Of a stretch of DNA of 64,000 bases, positions 40,631-51,236 are shown in pieces. Numbering within the stretch: position 1 is the first letter of the stretch; the number at the start of each line of letters is the position of its first letter. Both the position numbers and the translations under genes were made by a program. The stretch lies in NCBI GenBank assembly GCA_026315105.1, contig CM048746.1, positions 565,949,940-566,013,939 of the forward strand, written 5' to 3'. The notes under the pieces are model-generated. The model was not told the DNA's origin and made no database searches. It saw nothing but the letters and a program-made list of their open reading frames with translations. The DNA comes from Locusta migratoria (taxonomy: Eukaryota > Arthropoda > Insecta > Orthoptera > Acrididae).

Positions 40631-41755
40631 TTGTGACGATACTGCCGGCCCTCTCATCTCAATGTTATCGTACGATACCGTCTGCCTGGTCCTCTCATCT
40701 CACTGTCATCCTACGATACCTTCTGCGCCGGATGCGGAATCGTGTGGTTCAATAGTGATACATGTTGCGTGTGAAGTTACAAACGAAATAGCCAGCCTAG
40801 AAATCAGTATAGGACAGTGTCTCGGTGATACTGTGATTAAAACAAGTGAAAGATTTCATTAATTAAGAGATTTGTTTATATGCTTTCCAGACAGTTCTAT
40901 AAACAATAGTTTAGTCATTGTATGTTATTTCAATAAATAGACAGACGACTGGTAAAAACTTTTGTATCTTCATAAAGACATTAAAATAAATAGCATTGTA
41001 TATATGTTAGGCTCATAAACAAGTTGTGTAGACCAGCTAATTGTACTAATTAATTTAATAGTAAAAATTTTAATATCGTAATTCTCTGTCTATTTTGACT
41101 GATGTGAGATTTTGAAATTATTTTGAGAATTGCCAAGATAATTGATAGTTCAATATATGTTAGGAACATGTATGATGTACTCGTTAACTAATTAATTGAC
41201 ATTTAACAGTTTGGTTTATTGTCAAACAAAAAGTAGAGTGATTAAAACTTAAAAAGATAGGTGCGATTTAAAATTATTGTATGTATAGTTTTCATTTTAT
41301 ATTGTGATTATTTTTGTGTACATTAAATGCTTCACTTGTGTGTTTGGTAATTGTAAATTAGTATATTCAAATGTTATGAACAATGCATGATGTAATGTCA
41401 TTATTGTCGATATTATATATTTGCTTCACCGCCTTGCGTGGGGGAGTTCGAGTTTTGTCATTTGTCGAGTGCTCTGGAATCTATGTCAGTCTGTTGTTTT
41501 AAAAATGGAAGTACTGTCGGCTAAGTTCTCTTGCATTGTTTTGAATTTGTTATGTTTTGGTGGAGAAGAAGTTTGATTCAAATTAAAGAAGAAGTGAAAA
41601 ATTGTACTTACGAGTATTTATTTCTACCACGACGCCCCAGGAGAATAATGTTGCAGCGAGCAGAACCCCCATACATCGTAATATTGAAAAGATGAGTATC
41701 ATTTGAAGTGGTAGAATGAAATGTAATTACTTATATAGTATTTAACTGTTTTAAG
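40631..41755 (+). mobile_element. 1.1 kb LTR-like element, copy 2
   Basis: Colinear with 33428-34539 over its length at roughly 85-90% identity by eye (shared TTCAATATATGTTAGGAACA, TGTATGTATAGTTTTCATTT, TACCACGACGCCCCAGGAG). Near its start it has an extra ~45 bp internal tandem repeat of CCTCTCATCTCA...CGATACC. No target duplication was found. The 5' flank is the transposase remnant. Confidence 0.75.
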
Positions 41756-42009
41756 GTAAAAAATACTAGTTCACTGATGATTGTTCCTTTTTGGGAACTG
41801 CTCTTTTCTTCTCGTTTACCATTCCTTTTCTTGTGCAATTATTGGCCAGTAAAAGATAATGAAAATACTTAGAAAGTAAGTAATTGATTTATAATAGATG
41901 AACAAATATTTCTGAGATAAAAAAGTAAATACGATATAATTTTAGTCTACATCTTTCGAAATAGAAATCCCTTTTCCTACTCTGTCGATATCACGCTTAA
42001 CTATATATA

Positions 42010-42098
42010 TATGTAATCCACACGACCACTGCAGGATTAATTTTCTTTGTGCTACCTACAAAGAAAATTAACCCTGCAGTGGTCGTGTGGATTACATA
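42010..42098. mobile_element. fold-back element with 41 bp arms
   Basis: TATGTAATCCACACGACCAC (left arm from 42010) is answered by GTGGTCGTGTGGATTACATA (right arm to 42098), with a 7-base loop. One mismatch in 41 pairs (GGATTAA against TTAACCC). Too short to encode anything. Confidence 0.85.
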
Positions 42099-42181
42099 TG
42101 TAATTCATCTGTGGAAATTCAAATAAATCTGGAAGTCCAGAAGTGACAATGCTTCGGGGCCTATGTGTACTTTCGAATGGA

Positions 42182-42396
42182 TTGCTAGCGGACCGCTGCG
42201 GTGGAGTAGCCGAGCGGTCTAAAGCGTCTCGTTGCGGAGCGCGCGGTTGCTCGCCGTGGAGGTTCGAGTCCTCCCTGGGGCATGGGTGTGTGTGTTGTCC
42301 TTAGGTTAGTTTACCTAGGTTTAAGTAGTTTGTAAGCTACGGACTGATGACCACGCAGTTTGGTCCGATAGATTTACAGACATTTGCTAGCGGACC
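42182..42396 (+). repeat. SINE S1, full length with perfect 13 bp target duplication
   Basis: TTGCTAGCGGACC lies at 42182-42194 and 42384-42396. The SINE between has intact A-box-like GTAGCCGAGCGGTCTAAAGC and B-box GGTTCGAGTCC, the body GGGTGTGTGTGTTGTCCTTA and the tail CGCAGTTTGGTCCGATAGAT. This is the cleanest S1 copy in the window. Confidence 0.95.
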
Positions 42397-42599
42397 CTTT
42401 ATGTGAGCGCCGGTCACGTGCGGTTGCCTCACAGGACCTCTATAGTCAAAGTCGGCGGTCTACCGCTGTAATCCGCGCGACCTCTTACCTAAGTATTTTC
42501 GTAACATCGTTTTTTCCTCTTTGTAGTTTGTTCACTTGTTTGTTGTAATACGAGTTACATATTTTCATTACTGTTTTACAGTGTGGACACTACACAACA

Positions 42600-43130
42600 A
42601 AATGTTGACAAGAAATCTGTCCTTCAGTGATTCGGACTGTACACGTCTCTACCCAAATGTCCCATGATGTTAACGGTTGCAGAGAAAGTGAATATCAGTT
42701 CCTTGTACTTTGAGGCTCATCAAAGGTATGCTAATCTGTTCCCTGATAGGAATGTTCCTTTTGCGACGACTTTCCTGGCCTTCCACTGGCGAAAAGTCAG
42801 CAATCAACTTCGCGAATAACACACAGGAGTTCTGTGGTCGGCGCTATCATTGCGGAAGATCAAGAAATAGAAGTGCAAGAAAAGTGTGTAAAAACTTTGT
42901 TTGCCCCGATCATCCGAAAAATCGTCTGTATTTATTCTTCAGATTTCTTTTTACACAAATGTGTTTATTTTTTAAAGTAAATCAAAGTCAATGATGTTGT
43001 GACTCGCTGTAAATAGTTTATTTCTTTTTTAAAAATATGAAGTGATGTGTTAACTTTTTGTTGATAGCTTTTAAAACATGATTATGAACAATAAAAGTAT
43101 CTGAAAATTATGTTGCGACCAATATGGGGT
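42600..43130 (+). pseudogene. transposase fragments: DUF4817-like HTH and Cys-rich piece
   Basis: 42666-42785 reads LTVAEKVNISSLYFEAHQRY and ANLFPDRNVPFATTF, resembling the DUF4817-type HTH at 56.8 kb; the same nucleotides recur at about 57800-57950. Around 42830-42910 a frame reads FCGRRYHCGRSRNRSARKVC then KNFVCPDHP, which looks like a piggyBac-type Cys-rich C-terminus. That second part is tentative and would mean two unrelated fragments side by side. Confidence 0.4.
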
Positions 43131-43448
43131 TAAAAATTGTAGCTACCTAAGTGTCACATATCGACTAGGAAGGAAAGGAACAACTTACTCTTACTCTACA
43201 ATTTTCGAAAACAATTAAAAGTTACTTCAGAAACTGAATACTAAATGAAGCATATGAAATCTAAAAACGCACGAATAATAGAATAAAAAATAAATAAATA
43301 AAAGAAACTCGAGCCTTCTACCGCTGATAAAAATTACGAATCAATAAGCAGATTTACCTTTATGATACCTGTATAGCGTATATATTACACCAAATGCAAG
43401 TTTTATGCGCGTTTAGAAAATTATAAAATACATATAAAATGTGAATCA

Positions 43449-43830
43449 CTGATGTTGAAATGTTTGTGAAGCTTAAGGGATGCAACTGCAGGGTCATCAG
43501 TCCCCACTGCGCGGGAGCAGCGGTTTGTAGCACCACGTTGCGGATCGCGCGGCCTCTGGCGTCGGAGGTTCGAATCCGCCCTCGAGGATGGATTTTTCTG
43601 TTGTCGTTAGTATAAGTTTGTTCAGTAGTAGTTTGTAAGTTTAGGGACTGATGACCCCGCAGTAAAGTCCCACAATCTTTACAAACTTGCAAACTACTTA
43701 TGAACTACCTTTTACAAAAGTCGCTACAAACATCCATGCCCAAGAAGGGATTCGAACTCACGACGGGGAATGGCCTCGTGATCGGAGCATAGCGCCTTAA
43801 TGCGCTTGGCCACTCCCCCGTGGCTGTAAA
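43449..43830 (-). repeat. SINE split by a second SINE
   Basis: An S2-like reversed SINE starts at 43455 (GAAATGTTTGTGAAGCTTAA, CAGGGTCATCAGTCCC) and stops at 43505. It resumes at about 43687 (GCAAACTACTTATGAACTAC, ATTCGAACTCACGACGGG, CTTGGCCACTCCCCCGTGGC). Between them is a plus-strand SINE (43506-43686). Confidence 0.75.
43506..43686 (+). repeat. plus-strand SINE (S1/S2-related variant) nested in a SINE
   Basis: Head GCGCGGGAGCAGCGGTTTGT, GTCGGAGGTTCGAATCCGCC; body TTTTTCTGTTGTCGTTAG; tail TAGTTTGTAAGTTTAGGGAC, TGATGACCCCGCAG, TTTACAAACT. Confidence 0.75.
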
Positions 43831-44929
43831 TCACTGGTGATCGACACTAAACCGAGTACGTGAAGAATCAGTAGTTCAAAGTTCAAAGATTCTGAAATAC
43901 AACAACAATGGGCAAGCACAGTGAACAATACGGACGACCGCTCGATACCGAGCAGTGAGCAGGAACTAAGGCAGAATGTCCGGAACGGGACCGGTTGCGC
44001 AGCCTGCCTGGACTGGAACGGGTGTCAGATGTGTCAGATCCCGGAACTGGTAGACGCTGCAACCGTTCCGGCGTTGTGCACCATGACCGCCAGTTCCTGC
44101 AACTAGAAGTCACCGCAATCGTTCCGGTACCGTCGAATGGGACCGATTAGGAACAACTAAGTGATTGGGGAACTGCCGTTCCTCGTATGTAGTCCTAGTT
44201 CCTTCATTTCACTTTTTAGAACCGTTTGTTTGCGAACGTCACATCACTAGTGTTGGTGACTGAACAGTGTCTCACTAATAGCGATAGGTCGAAGCACTTC
44301 ATTCGTGTGAACTACTTCACTGTGAAGAGATCAAGCGAAGTAGTTCGTTCATGAAGAACCGAAGCCTTATAGAAGAACTGCTCAGTGTGTCATACAGCTG
44401 CGCTTTCGTTCACTGCGTCTAGCTCACTCAGTACTGAGTAATACGAGGGAAAGATTGCAGATCTATGCATTTATGGGCAGCCAGTTGTTCTCGTACTCAC
44501 GGTACCTAAACTAATTTAATTAGATCATGGCTGAACAAGAGATGAGGAAATGAACAACAAAGCGTATCTCGTACAAAGAGGGAATTTTGGTCATTATTCT
44601 TACTGGCCGAAAACTCCATAACCACCAATAAATAACAACATACGAAGGTATACAGTAGTGGACAATACGTTGAAGCGAATAACAATTAGTTACGTCAAAA
44701 TTTAAAGTACAATCTGATAATCTCCACAAACAGAAAGTATAATAAGGTATTGTGAACGACTCATCCACGAGCCTCCCACCAGTACCCACTAGCTTAACAG
44801 AGATGAAACAAATTATTGAAATTATTGATATGGCAGACCATGTCCTACCTTAACAGTATTAATATGCATGAAGCCAAAATTTAGGAGTGATAACCTTTGT
44901 CGTTTAGTCCTACTGGCATGTGATTTCAG
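43831..44929. other. no recognised gene
   Basis: 43870-44210 contains scattered GGAACGG/CCGTTCC-type words in both orientations. 44240-44450 has GAACTACTTC/GAAGTAGTTC inverted words. Either may be MITE debris, but ends could not be paired. Confidence 0.4.
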
Positions 44930-45453
44930 AAGCATTTTCGAATGCCCTCCATACGAAGTGGTCTTTGGCCGCAAATTTCCTTCCTTTTGATTTTTGCCTT
45001 AAACAACAGAAAGCGGATGTTTCGTTAATAAAAGATTTCGCAAAAAGAATGAAAGTGGTTTGGTGACATGTTAAGAAAATGAACATAAAGGCCCTAGAAC
45101 GCCCGGAAAGGCTTCACGCAAGGAAAAATCGAAAAACTTTGTTTCTCGTTATAACGGTCCGTATCACGTCATCGAAATGACGTCACCTGTGAATGTTAAA
45201 CTATAACTTCCTTCCTATACAACAGTGGTTCACGTCCTATACAACAGTGGTTCACGTCAGCAGAACCTTTTGAGGGGAATATTGAATTAGTACAGCCCTT
45301 ATCGATAGGGGATAAGGAAAGAAAGGGAAGAAGGCGGATGCAAGATCAAAAGAGGGTGATTCAGTGACTAACCCATTATTACGATCTTAGATCTCGTGTA
45401 AGGACAGGAAACTAACTACGGGTTTCCTTTTGTTTCAGAGGAGACGCCATCAT
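44930..45453 (+). pseudogene. gypsy integrase C-terminal remnant (fourth gypsy piece)
   Basis: Plus-strand readings give PPYEVVFGRKF, VSLIKDFAKRMKVVW, then FVSRYNGPYHVIEMTSPVNV, VVHVLYNS. This is the end of the integrase core and the GPY module of Ty3/gypsy integrase. Broken by stops, and by a 22 bp tandem duplication at 45217-45258. The sequence resumes at 47959 beyond the LINE insertion. Confidence 0.7.
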
Positions 45454-47946
45454 TTGAATTGATTTGATTTTTTCAGGGAAGCCAAAACAGTGTTGGTCCA
45501 ACCCGCCACTGCCCGCCCCGAAACTGAGTTTATTGTGCAGTATCGCTTCCTGTATGTCTAGTAAAGCCAACCAATGCCCTTGAACAGTGCGAGGAGTCCC
45601 TTTACCAGTTCTTTATTAGACACAATTTCTTCGGGTCTGGTTGTCCCAAATGTTCTGTGCCTTTTACTCTCCAATGCAATGCATTCGAAGATTAGATGTG
45701 ATGCAGTTTCATCACCGTCATCATAGATCCTACATTTAGGGTTCTCTTCTGTTATTCCCAATGTATGTAGGTGTTTTTTGAAATTCCCATGGCCTGTCAG
45801 CAACCCAACCATGAGTCTAATCTCTCTCCCAGGATTGCAGAGCTTCTTTTAAAACATGGCTTTGGCATCATTACCTTGCCATGTTTTTGTTGATGGACTT
45901 TGGTCCAATATTCTACGTGCTGTCTTCTGAACCAGTTAGGTAGCTCCAATTTGATCATTGCCTTGGTGATTGACAGGACAGGTTCCGGTCCAATAAATGG
46001 AGTCTCTGCCCCCATCCTGGCTAATCTGTCGGCATGTTCGTTGCCACTGATCCCCGAGTGGCCAGGGACCCACAATAGGTTTACTCTATTGCTTTCCCCT
46101 AGCTCCACTAGAACCCTGTGACATTCTGCAACAATTTTAGACCTTGTTGCAGGAGCTGCCAGTGATCTCAGGGCTGCCTGGTTGTCTAAATAGATATAGA
46201 TGCTACAATCTTCGTAGCACCTACGCAAATTCTCCTCCACACACGACCTGATGGCAGCGATTTCGGCCTGGAATACTGAGGCCAGTTTCCTTAGAGACAT
46301 GACGCCCTCCAGTCTTGGCTGCACCCCATATACCCCAGACCCAACACCTTGGTCTGATTTTGACCCGTCAGTGAACCAGACAATATCCCCCGTACGGTGT
46401 CGAACTATTTTCTCCCACTGCTTCCTACTTCCAATTATTATATTGAAAGGCTAGTTGAAGCAGTAAGGGGTTATAATATAGTCGGCTGGCATTTCCCCAA
46501 CCTTTCCTATATTTACCTCACTCACTATTTTAGTATGTGATTCTGGATATCCCAAAGAGTTCCAGTTATTGCCAGATTTGAGTCTGTATGCACCAGCAGC
46601 TGCCTCTATCTTGACCCAAAGGTGTAATGGGGGCGTAACCACCATGGTTTCCATCCCAGCAGTTGGTGTGCTGCTAATTCCGCCTGTTATGGCTAAGCAG
46701 GCTAATCTCTGCACCTTACCAAGCTCCTTAGCATCAACCTGCTGTTCTACCTTCTTCCACGACACGACCACCCCATAGGTGATCCTGGGTCTAAACACTA
46801 ACCAGGCCCCAATTTTTGCCACAAGCTCTCCTGGTACTCACAAGAGTACCTTTCACCTTGGAGCAAATATTCCTTATGTGAGGGGTCCCCTTCACAGGTA
46901 GCGCTTCATTGAAAAGCTTTAGATTCCAACTTGAATGTTGTATATGCTTCTTTGTGAATGGTACAACAACAGTCTTCTTAGGACTAACCCCCAGATCCTG
47001 TTTTCTGCACCAGTCTTGCACAATGTCCAGTGCACCTTGTGCCATATTCTTCACTGTGTCAGCAAATTTGCCAAGTATTACTATGACAAGATCATCTGCG
47101 TATCCTTGGCAAAAGTACTGCCTAGAGTTTAATTCTTCAATGAGATCATTCACCACTAGATTCCACAATAAAGGGGAAAGAACTCCTCCTTGCGGGCAAC
47201 CCCTAGTGGTGTTGATTACCATTTTTTCATGCTTCATGGTAGCCTCTACCTTTCTTCCACTGAGCATGGCCCTAGTCCACCTACATACAGTGGTCCCTAG
47301 GTCATGCACCTCTGCTGCCCTAACCATGGAATCGAAGGTCGTATTGCTAAAAGCCCCCTTAATGTCCAGGAAGATACACAGGGCTATTTCCTGAAAGTGT
47401 AGTGCTTTCTCCACCTTCCCAACGAGTTGGTGGAGAGCTGTCTCACATGATTTACCTGGCTGATATGCATGTTGGTTTAAATAAAGAGGAGCCCTACCTA
47501 ACCTCCTTTCTCCAACATGCACATTAACCAGCTTTTCCAATGTTTTAAGAATGAAGGAGGACAGGCTGATTGGTCTCATATCCTTGGCCTTGGTATGATC
47601 AATTCTCCCTGGCTTTGAAATGAAGACAACCTTCACTGCCCTCCAGGCATTGGGAATGATTCCTGCTGCTAGGCTAACCCTGAATAACCTGCATAGGTAT
47701 CTAATAAGATTTTCTCACGCTTGTTGCAGGAGACCTGGAAAGATTCCATCGGGGCCAGGTGACTTGAACGGTTGTAATGTTCCCACCGCCCATCGGACCT
47801 TACTGAAATCGGCACACTCCTTGGCCAGATCCCAGTCCTCTTTGCGAATACCTGAGAACCGTTGTCTCTCAGGTATCGCATTCTGGTCTGAGTTATCCCC
47901 CAGAGTATATTGAGGAAAGTGAGTCTTGAGGAGCAGTTCCAGCGTT
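45454..47946 (-). mobile_element. R1/I-group LINE with RT and RNase H, 5'-truncated
   Basis: Bracketed by AGACGCCATCAT at 45442-45453 and 47947-47958, a perfect 12 bp target duplication. It is the best-preserved LINE here: RT palm and RNase H keep their catalytic residues. It lacks ORF1 and the endonuclease because of 5' truncation. The presence of RNase H points to the I/R1/LOA group rather than Jockey. Confidence 0.9.
45558..47945 (-). pseudogene. R1/I-group LINE ORF2 (RT, RNase H, zinc-like C-terminus)
   Basis: From 47945 the minus strand reads ELLLKTHFPQYT, then FKSPGPDGIFPGL and GIIPNAWRAVKVVFISKPGR. 46791-47636 is RT: DMRPISLSSFILKTLEKLVN, CIFLDIKGAFSNTTFDSMVR, CPQGGVLSPLLWNLVVNDLI and GYADDLVIVI with YADD intact. 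46451-46822 is the thumb. RNase H follows at about 46400-45930: WFTDGSKSDQGVGSGVYG, ASVFQAEIAAI, YIYLDNQAALRSLA and WVPGHSGISGNEHADRLARM, so all four acidic positions (D, E, D, D) are kept. 45558-45812 ends with DETASHLIFECIALESKRHR, a degraded CCHC region. Frame breaks lie near 47720, 46800, 46450 and 45810. Confidence 0.88.
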
Positions 47947-48300
47947 AGACGCCATCATACTCCGAGTATGGTTCAGTTCGTGACGACTACCAGTCTCGCC
48001 GTGATAGGCCAGCTATAGTTTCTGTCAGCAGCCGATGCTGTGAAATTACGACCTTTATCTGGTGAAGTAATATTTTCGGGAAGAATGGATGTGATAGAGT
48101 GCACGCAAGATAAATTGGCTGATAGGTGTTCAGACAGCTGAGAAAGTGTGGGGAGAGCGGTAGTTGTGGGGGCAGCAGTTGGATCGGCGCACGAGCGATG
48201 GAGGGTAAGTGACCAGCGCAGGAGGGGGAGGGATGTACCGCTCTAAACTGAAACCTATGCTCCACTGTCTGCCGGAGTTTTATAAATTCTCTTTTCTGTA
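47947..48300 (+). other. continuation of the interrupted gypsy region
   Basis: Target-duplication copy followed by sequence with no recognisable coding signal. By position it is the 3' part of the gypsy remnant (pol end or LTR). Confidence 0.35.
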
Positions 48301-48397
48301 CCTAACCATACCATCAAAAATACCTTTTTCTAAATCCTTAACTCAATGTTATTAATATTCCATTATTTTTATAATTTTATTAACATTACCTATCTTC

Positions 48398-48555
48398 AAA
48401 AATGTTCAAATGTTTGTAATTCTTATGGGACCAAACTATGTTGGTCATCAGTCCCTACACTTACAAACTAATTAAACCAAGTTAAACTAATTCTAGAATA
48501 ACACAAACATCCATGCTCTTAGGGGCATTCGAACCCCCAATATGGGAGTTACCTA
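48398..48555 (-). repeat. SINE S1, head truncated
   Basis: AAAATGTTCAAATGTTTGTA, CTATGTTGGTCATCAGTCCC, CATTCGAACCCCCAATATGG. Confidence 0.75.
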
Positions 48556-49195
48556 TCTTACTTCGAACACATGTTACTTAACATGTTAGTTATGTAACAT
48601 TTGTGATACAGGATATGGACTAATTTGTTAGTATTACTGGTATACATACAGGTAGTATGGTGTTTCTGTTGCAAATAGAATATTTTTTCATTAGTTTTCA
48701 ATAAACTGCACTCATCTCGGTAAAGCTTAAACAATCAGTCAGAAATAATACTAAATCAAACACCTACATTAAGAAAGGCATTAATAAAACCGATGGTATT
48801 TCTATTGATGCATTGTAGAATGTATTTAAATTTACAAGGGATGCTCCCTTTCTCCTGTTCTACAGTATTGTAGACCAGAAAACGTAAATGTTTCCTTTGG
48901 CCTTTAGAAACATTAATACCTTATAGTCTGTAGAACTAAGTGTCATTATCAGCTACTTTTGTTACCTGCGTGTACTATAATCAGACGTTGTCGTTTTGAA
49001 AGTGACGCCTTTATTTGATTACGTGATCCATCTGTCCACTCATTGAGCTTAGTATGCAAACTGCGTATGCGTGTTTCATCGACATATATGAGAAGACAAT
49101 CTATTTTATTTTATTTACATAATCGACACTTTTACTGCCTATTTATAAACTATTCAAAGCACCTAAATGTAAACTTTTTTTTTCGTCACGTGTTG
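48556..49195. other. no recognisable gene
   Basis: AT-rich anonymous sequence. Confidence 0.4.
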
Positions 49196-49695
49196 AAACT
49201 TCCTGGCGGATTAAAATTGTGTGCCGGAACCGGTTCTCGAAACTGGGACCTTAGCCTTTCGCGGGCAAGCGCTCTACCGACTGAGCTATCCCGACACCAC
49301 TCACGATGCCGCCTCACAACTTTACTTCCGCCACAATTTTAATCCGACAGGAAGTTTCATATCAGCGCACTCACCACTGCGAAGTGAAAGTATCATTCTG
49401 GAAACATCCCTTAGGCTGTGGCTAAGCCAAGTCTCCACCATATCCTTTCTTCCAGGAGTGCTAGTCTTGCAAGGTTCGCAGGAGAGCTTATGTGAAGTTT
49501 GGAAAGTAGAAGGCGAGAAAGTTGTGAGGCGGCATCGTCAGTCGTGTCGGGATAGCTCAGTCGGTAGAACGCTTGCCCGCGAAAGGCAAAGGTCCCAGGT
49601 TCGAGTCTCGGATCCGGCACACTATTTTAATCTGCCAGGAAATTTAATATCAGCGCACACTCCGCTGCAGAGTGAAAGTTTCATTCTGCTAAGCG
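49196..49695. repeat. tRNA-like SINE family S3, head-to-head composite
   Basis: A minus-strand tRNA-like head (49196-49300: GCCGGAACCGGTTCTCGAAA, GAGCTATCCCGACAC) is followed by a plus-strand unit. That unit has the tail first (49335-49410), a spacer with CCACCATATCCTTTCTTCCA, a second head (49548-49622: GGGATAGCTCAGTCGGTAGA, GGTCCCAGGTTCGAGTCTCG) and a tail to 49690. The head resembles tRNA-Phe in its D and T arms, but the anticodon loop (CGCGAAA) lacks the usual U33. Confidence 0.75.
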
Positions 49696-49699
49696 TGTT

Positions 49700-50499
49700 A
49701 ATTTCACGAAAAATAGAGCATTAAAGTATTATATTCAAATTTAAAAAAACTAATGTACCTGAAGCCTAAATTTTGAAGTAGCTGTCGCAATGAAGAAATA
49801 CTTCCCTTGAAAGACGTGTTCCTTATTTCGGGAAAAGTGACTTTATTGTGGGGCGCTGTTGTTTGTCGCATAGAAATTGTTTATCAATTTCCGCACAACT
49901 TGTTCATGAAAATCATCTATGCCTCTTCCAACATAAATCTAAATACACTGAAAACAAACATACACACGCACTGTTATCCATACAGCAACTCCAGCAGTGC
50001 AACACGGGGCCGGTTACTATCTGCCTCACGAGGCTTGTCGATAGTTACGAAATCATGTGAACTTGCATTATTTTCCAAAAATATAAAAAAACAACAATAG
50101 AGTGTCCGAAGGAGGTTATAGCAGGGACGGTGAATTGTTTAAGAAAATAGGGTAACACTGGCTGTTTTCAGTAGCGAAACCCACGGTCATCAGCTATATG
50201 TGCTAAGAGCATGGACGATAAACGGAAACGCAAGAATGGAACTTAAAGGGCAAAGGTTGTTAATTCATGGCACCTACTTTTAAGTTACTTACCACTGTAA
50301 CAAGGACAATCAATCTGAGGATAGTACACTTCAATTTATGTAAAGGATCAACCACTCGGATTTCTGCCTTCTCAGCACCTCCATTGAATAACTCTCTGGA
50401 CTCTACCGTGCTCACTGCCCTCTATCAGATGATTCCCTCCCAACATGGTGTTATCTCTATGGGAAGACTTCTAGAACACGTCTAAAATTGTCGCCGTCA
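49700..50499. other. no recognisable gene
   Basis: Two short overlapping plus frames (49807-50100, 49848-50060) with no domain. Confidence 0.4.
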
Positions 50500-50757
50500 A
50501 CAACAAAAACAAACAGTAATCACTGGTCCATCTACAACTGCAGCTGTTATTTTCTGCTTAACGATCAGATTGATGTATTATGTGGAAGGTCGCCTAAGTC
50601 CCATCCCTACCGACCCTAACACTAAAGATTCCAACAAACAAGCTTGGTATGGAACAGAGGAGTGCTCTTAATTAGGTAGTAGTGGTACAGTGTACTCTCA
50701 GCCACACACCTTACGGTGGACTGCGGAGTATGTATGTAGATGTAGATGTAGGTCTTC
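50500..50757 (+). repeat. LINE 3' end with GTAGATGTAGATG tail
   Basis: ACACCTTACGGTGGACTGCG then GAGTATGTATGTAGATGTAG: a LINE 3' terminus of the same tail type as family A but with a different UTR. Non-coding. The start coordinate is approximate. Confidence 0.5.
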
Positions 50758-50837
50758 TTTCGAAGAGAGTAGGACGTGATAGTACGGGCTGTGAATCACA
50801 GTTATGTTTGCTACACAGCTAAGGAAGAAATGGAGTG

Positions 50838-51236
50838 AAACTTCCTGGCAGATTAAAATTGTTTGCCGGAACCGAAACCGGAACTCGAACCTGGGACCTC
50901 TGCCTTTCGTGGGCAAGCGCTCTACCACTGAGCTATCCCGACACGACTGACGACCCGTCCGCACAACTCTACTTCTGCCAATACCACACCTCCCACTTTC
51001 CAAACTTCACGGAAGTTCTCCTGCGGACCTTGGAAGACTAGCACTCCTGGAAGAAAGGATATGGTGGAGACATGGCTTAGCCACAGCCTAAGGGACGTTT
51101 CCAGAATGAAACGTTCACGCTGCAGTGCAGTGTGCGCTGAAATGAAACTTCCTGGCAGATTAAAATTGTGTGCCGGAACCTGGACTTGAACCTGGGACCT
51201 TTGCATTTCACGGGTAAGCGCTCTACTTAACCCATG
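50838..51236 (-). repeat. tRNA-like SINE family S3, dimer
   Basis: Two reversed heads (50868-50945 and about 51168-51230) separated by the S3 spacer (GGAAGTTCTCCTGCGGACCT, CTCCTGGAAGAAAGGATATG, GTGGAGACATGGCTTAGCCA). Each begins with the tail AAACTTCCTGGCAGATTAAA. The second head is truncated near AGCGCTCTACTT. Confidence 0.8.

Noticed and set aside
49548..49622. Candidate tRNA gene (Phe-like)
   Set aside because: Anticodon loop lacks U33 and a conserved SINE tail follows; other copies show the same structure.
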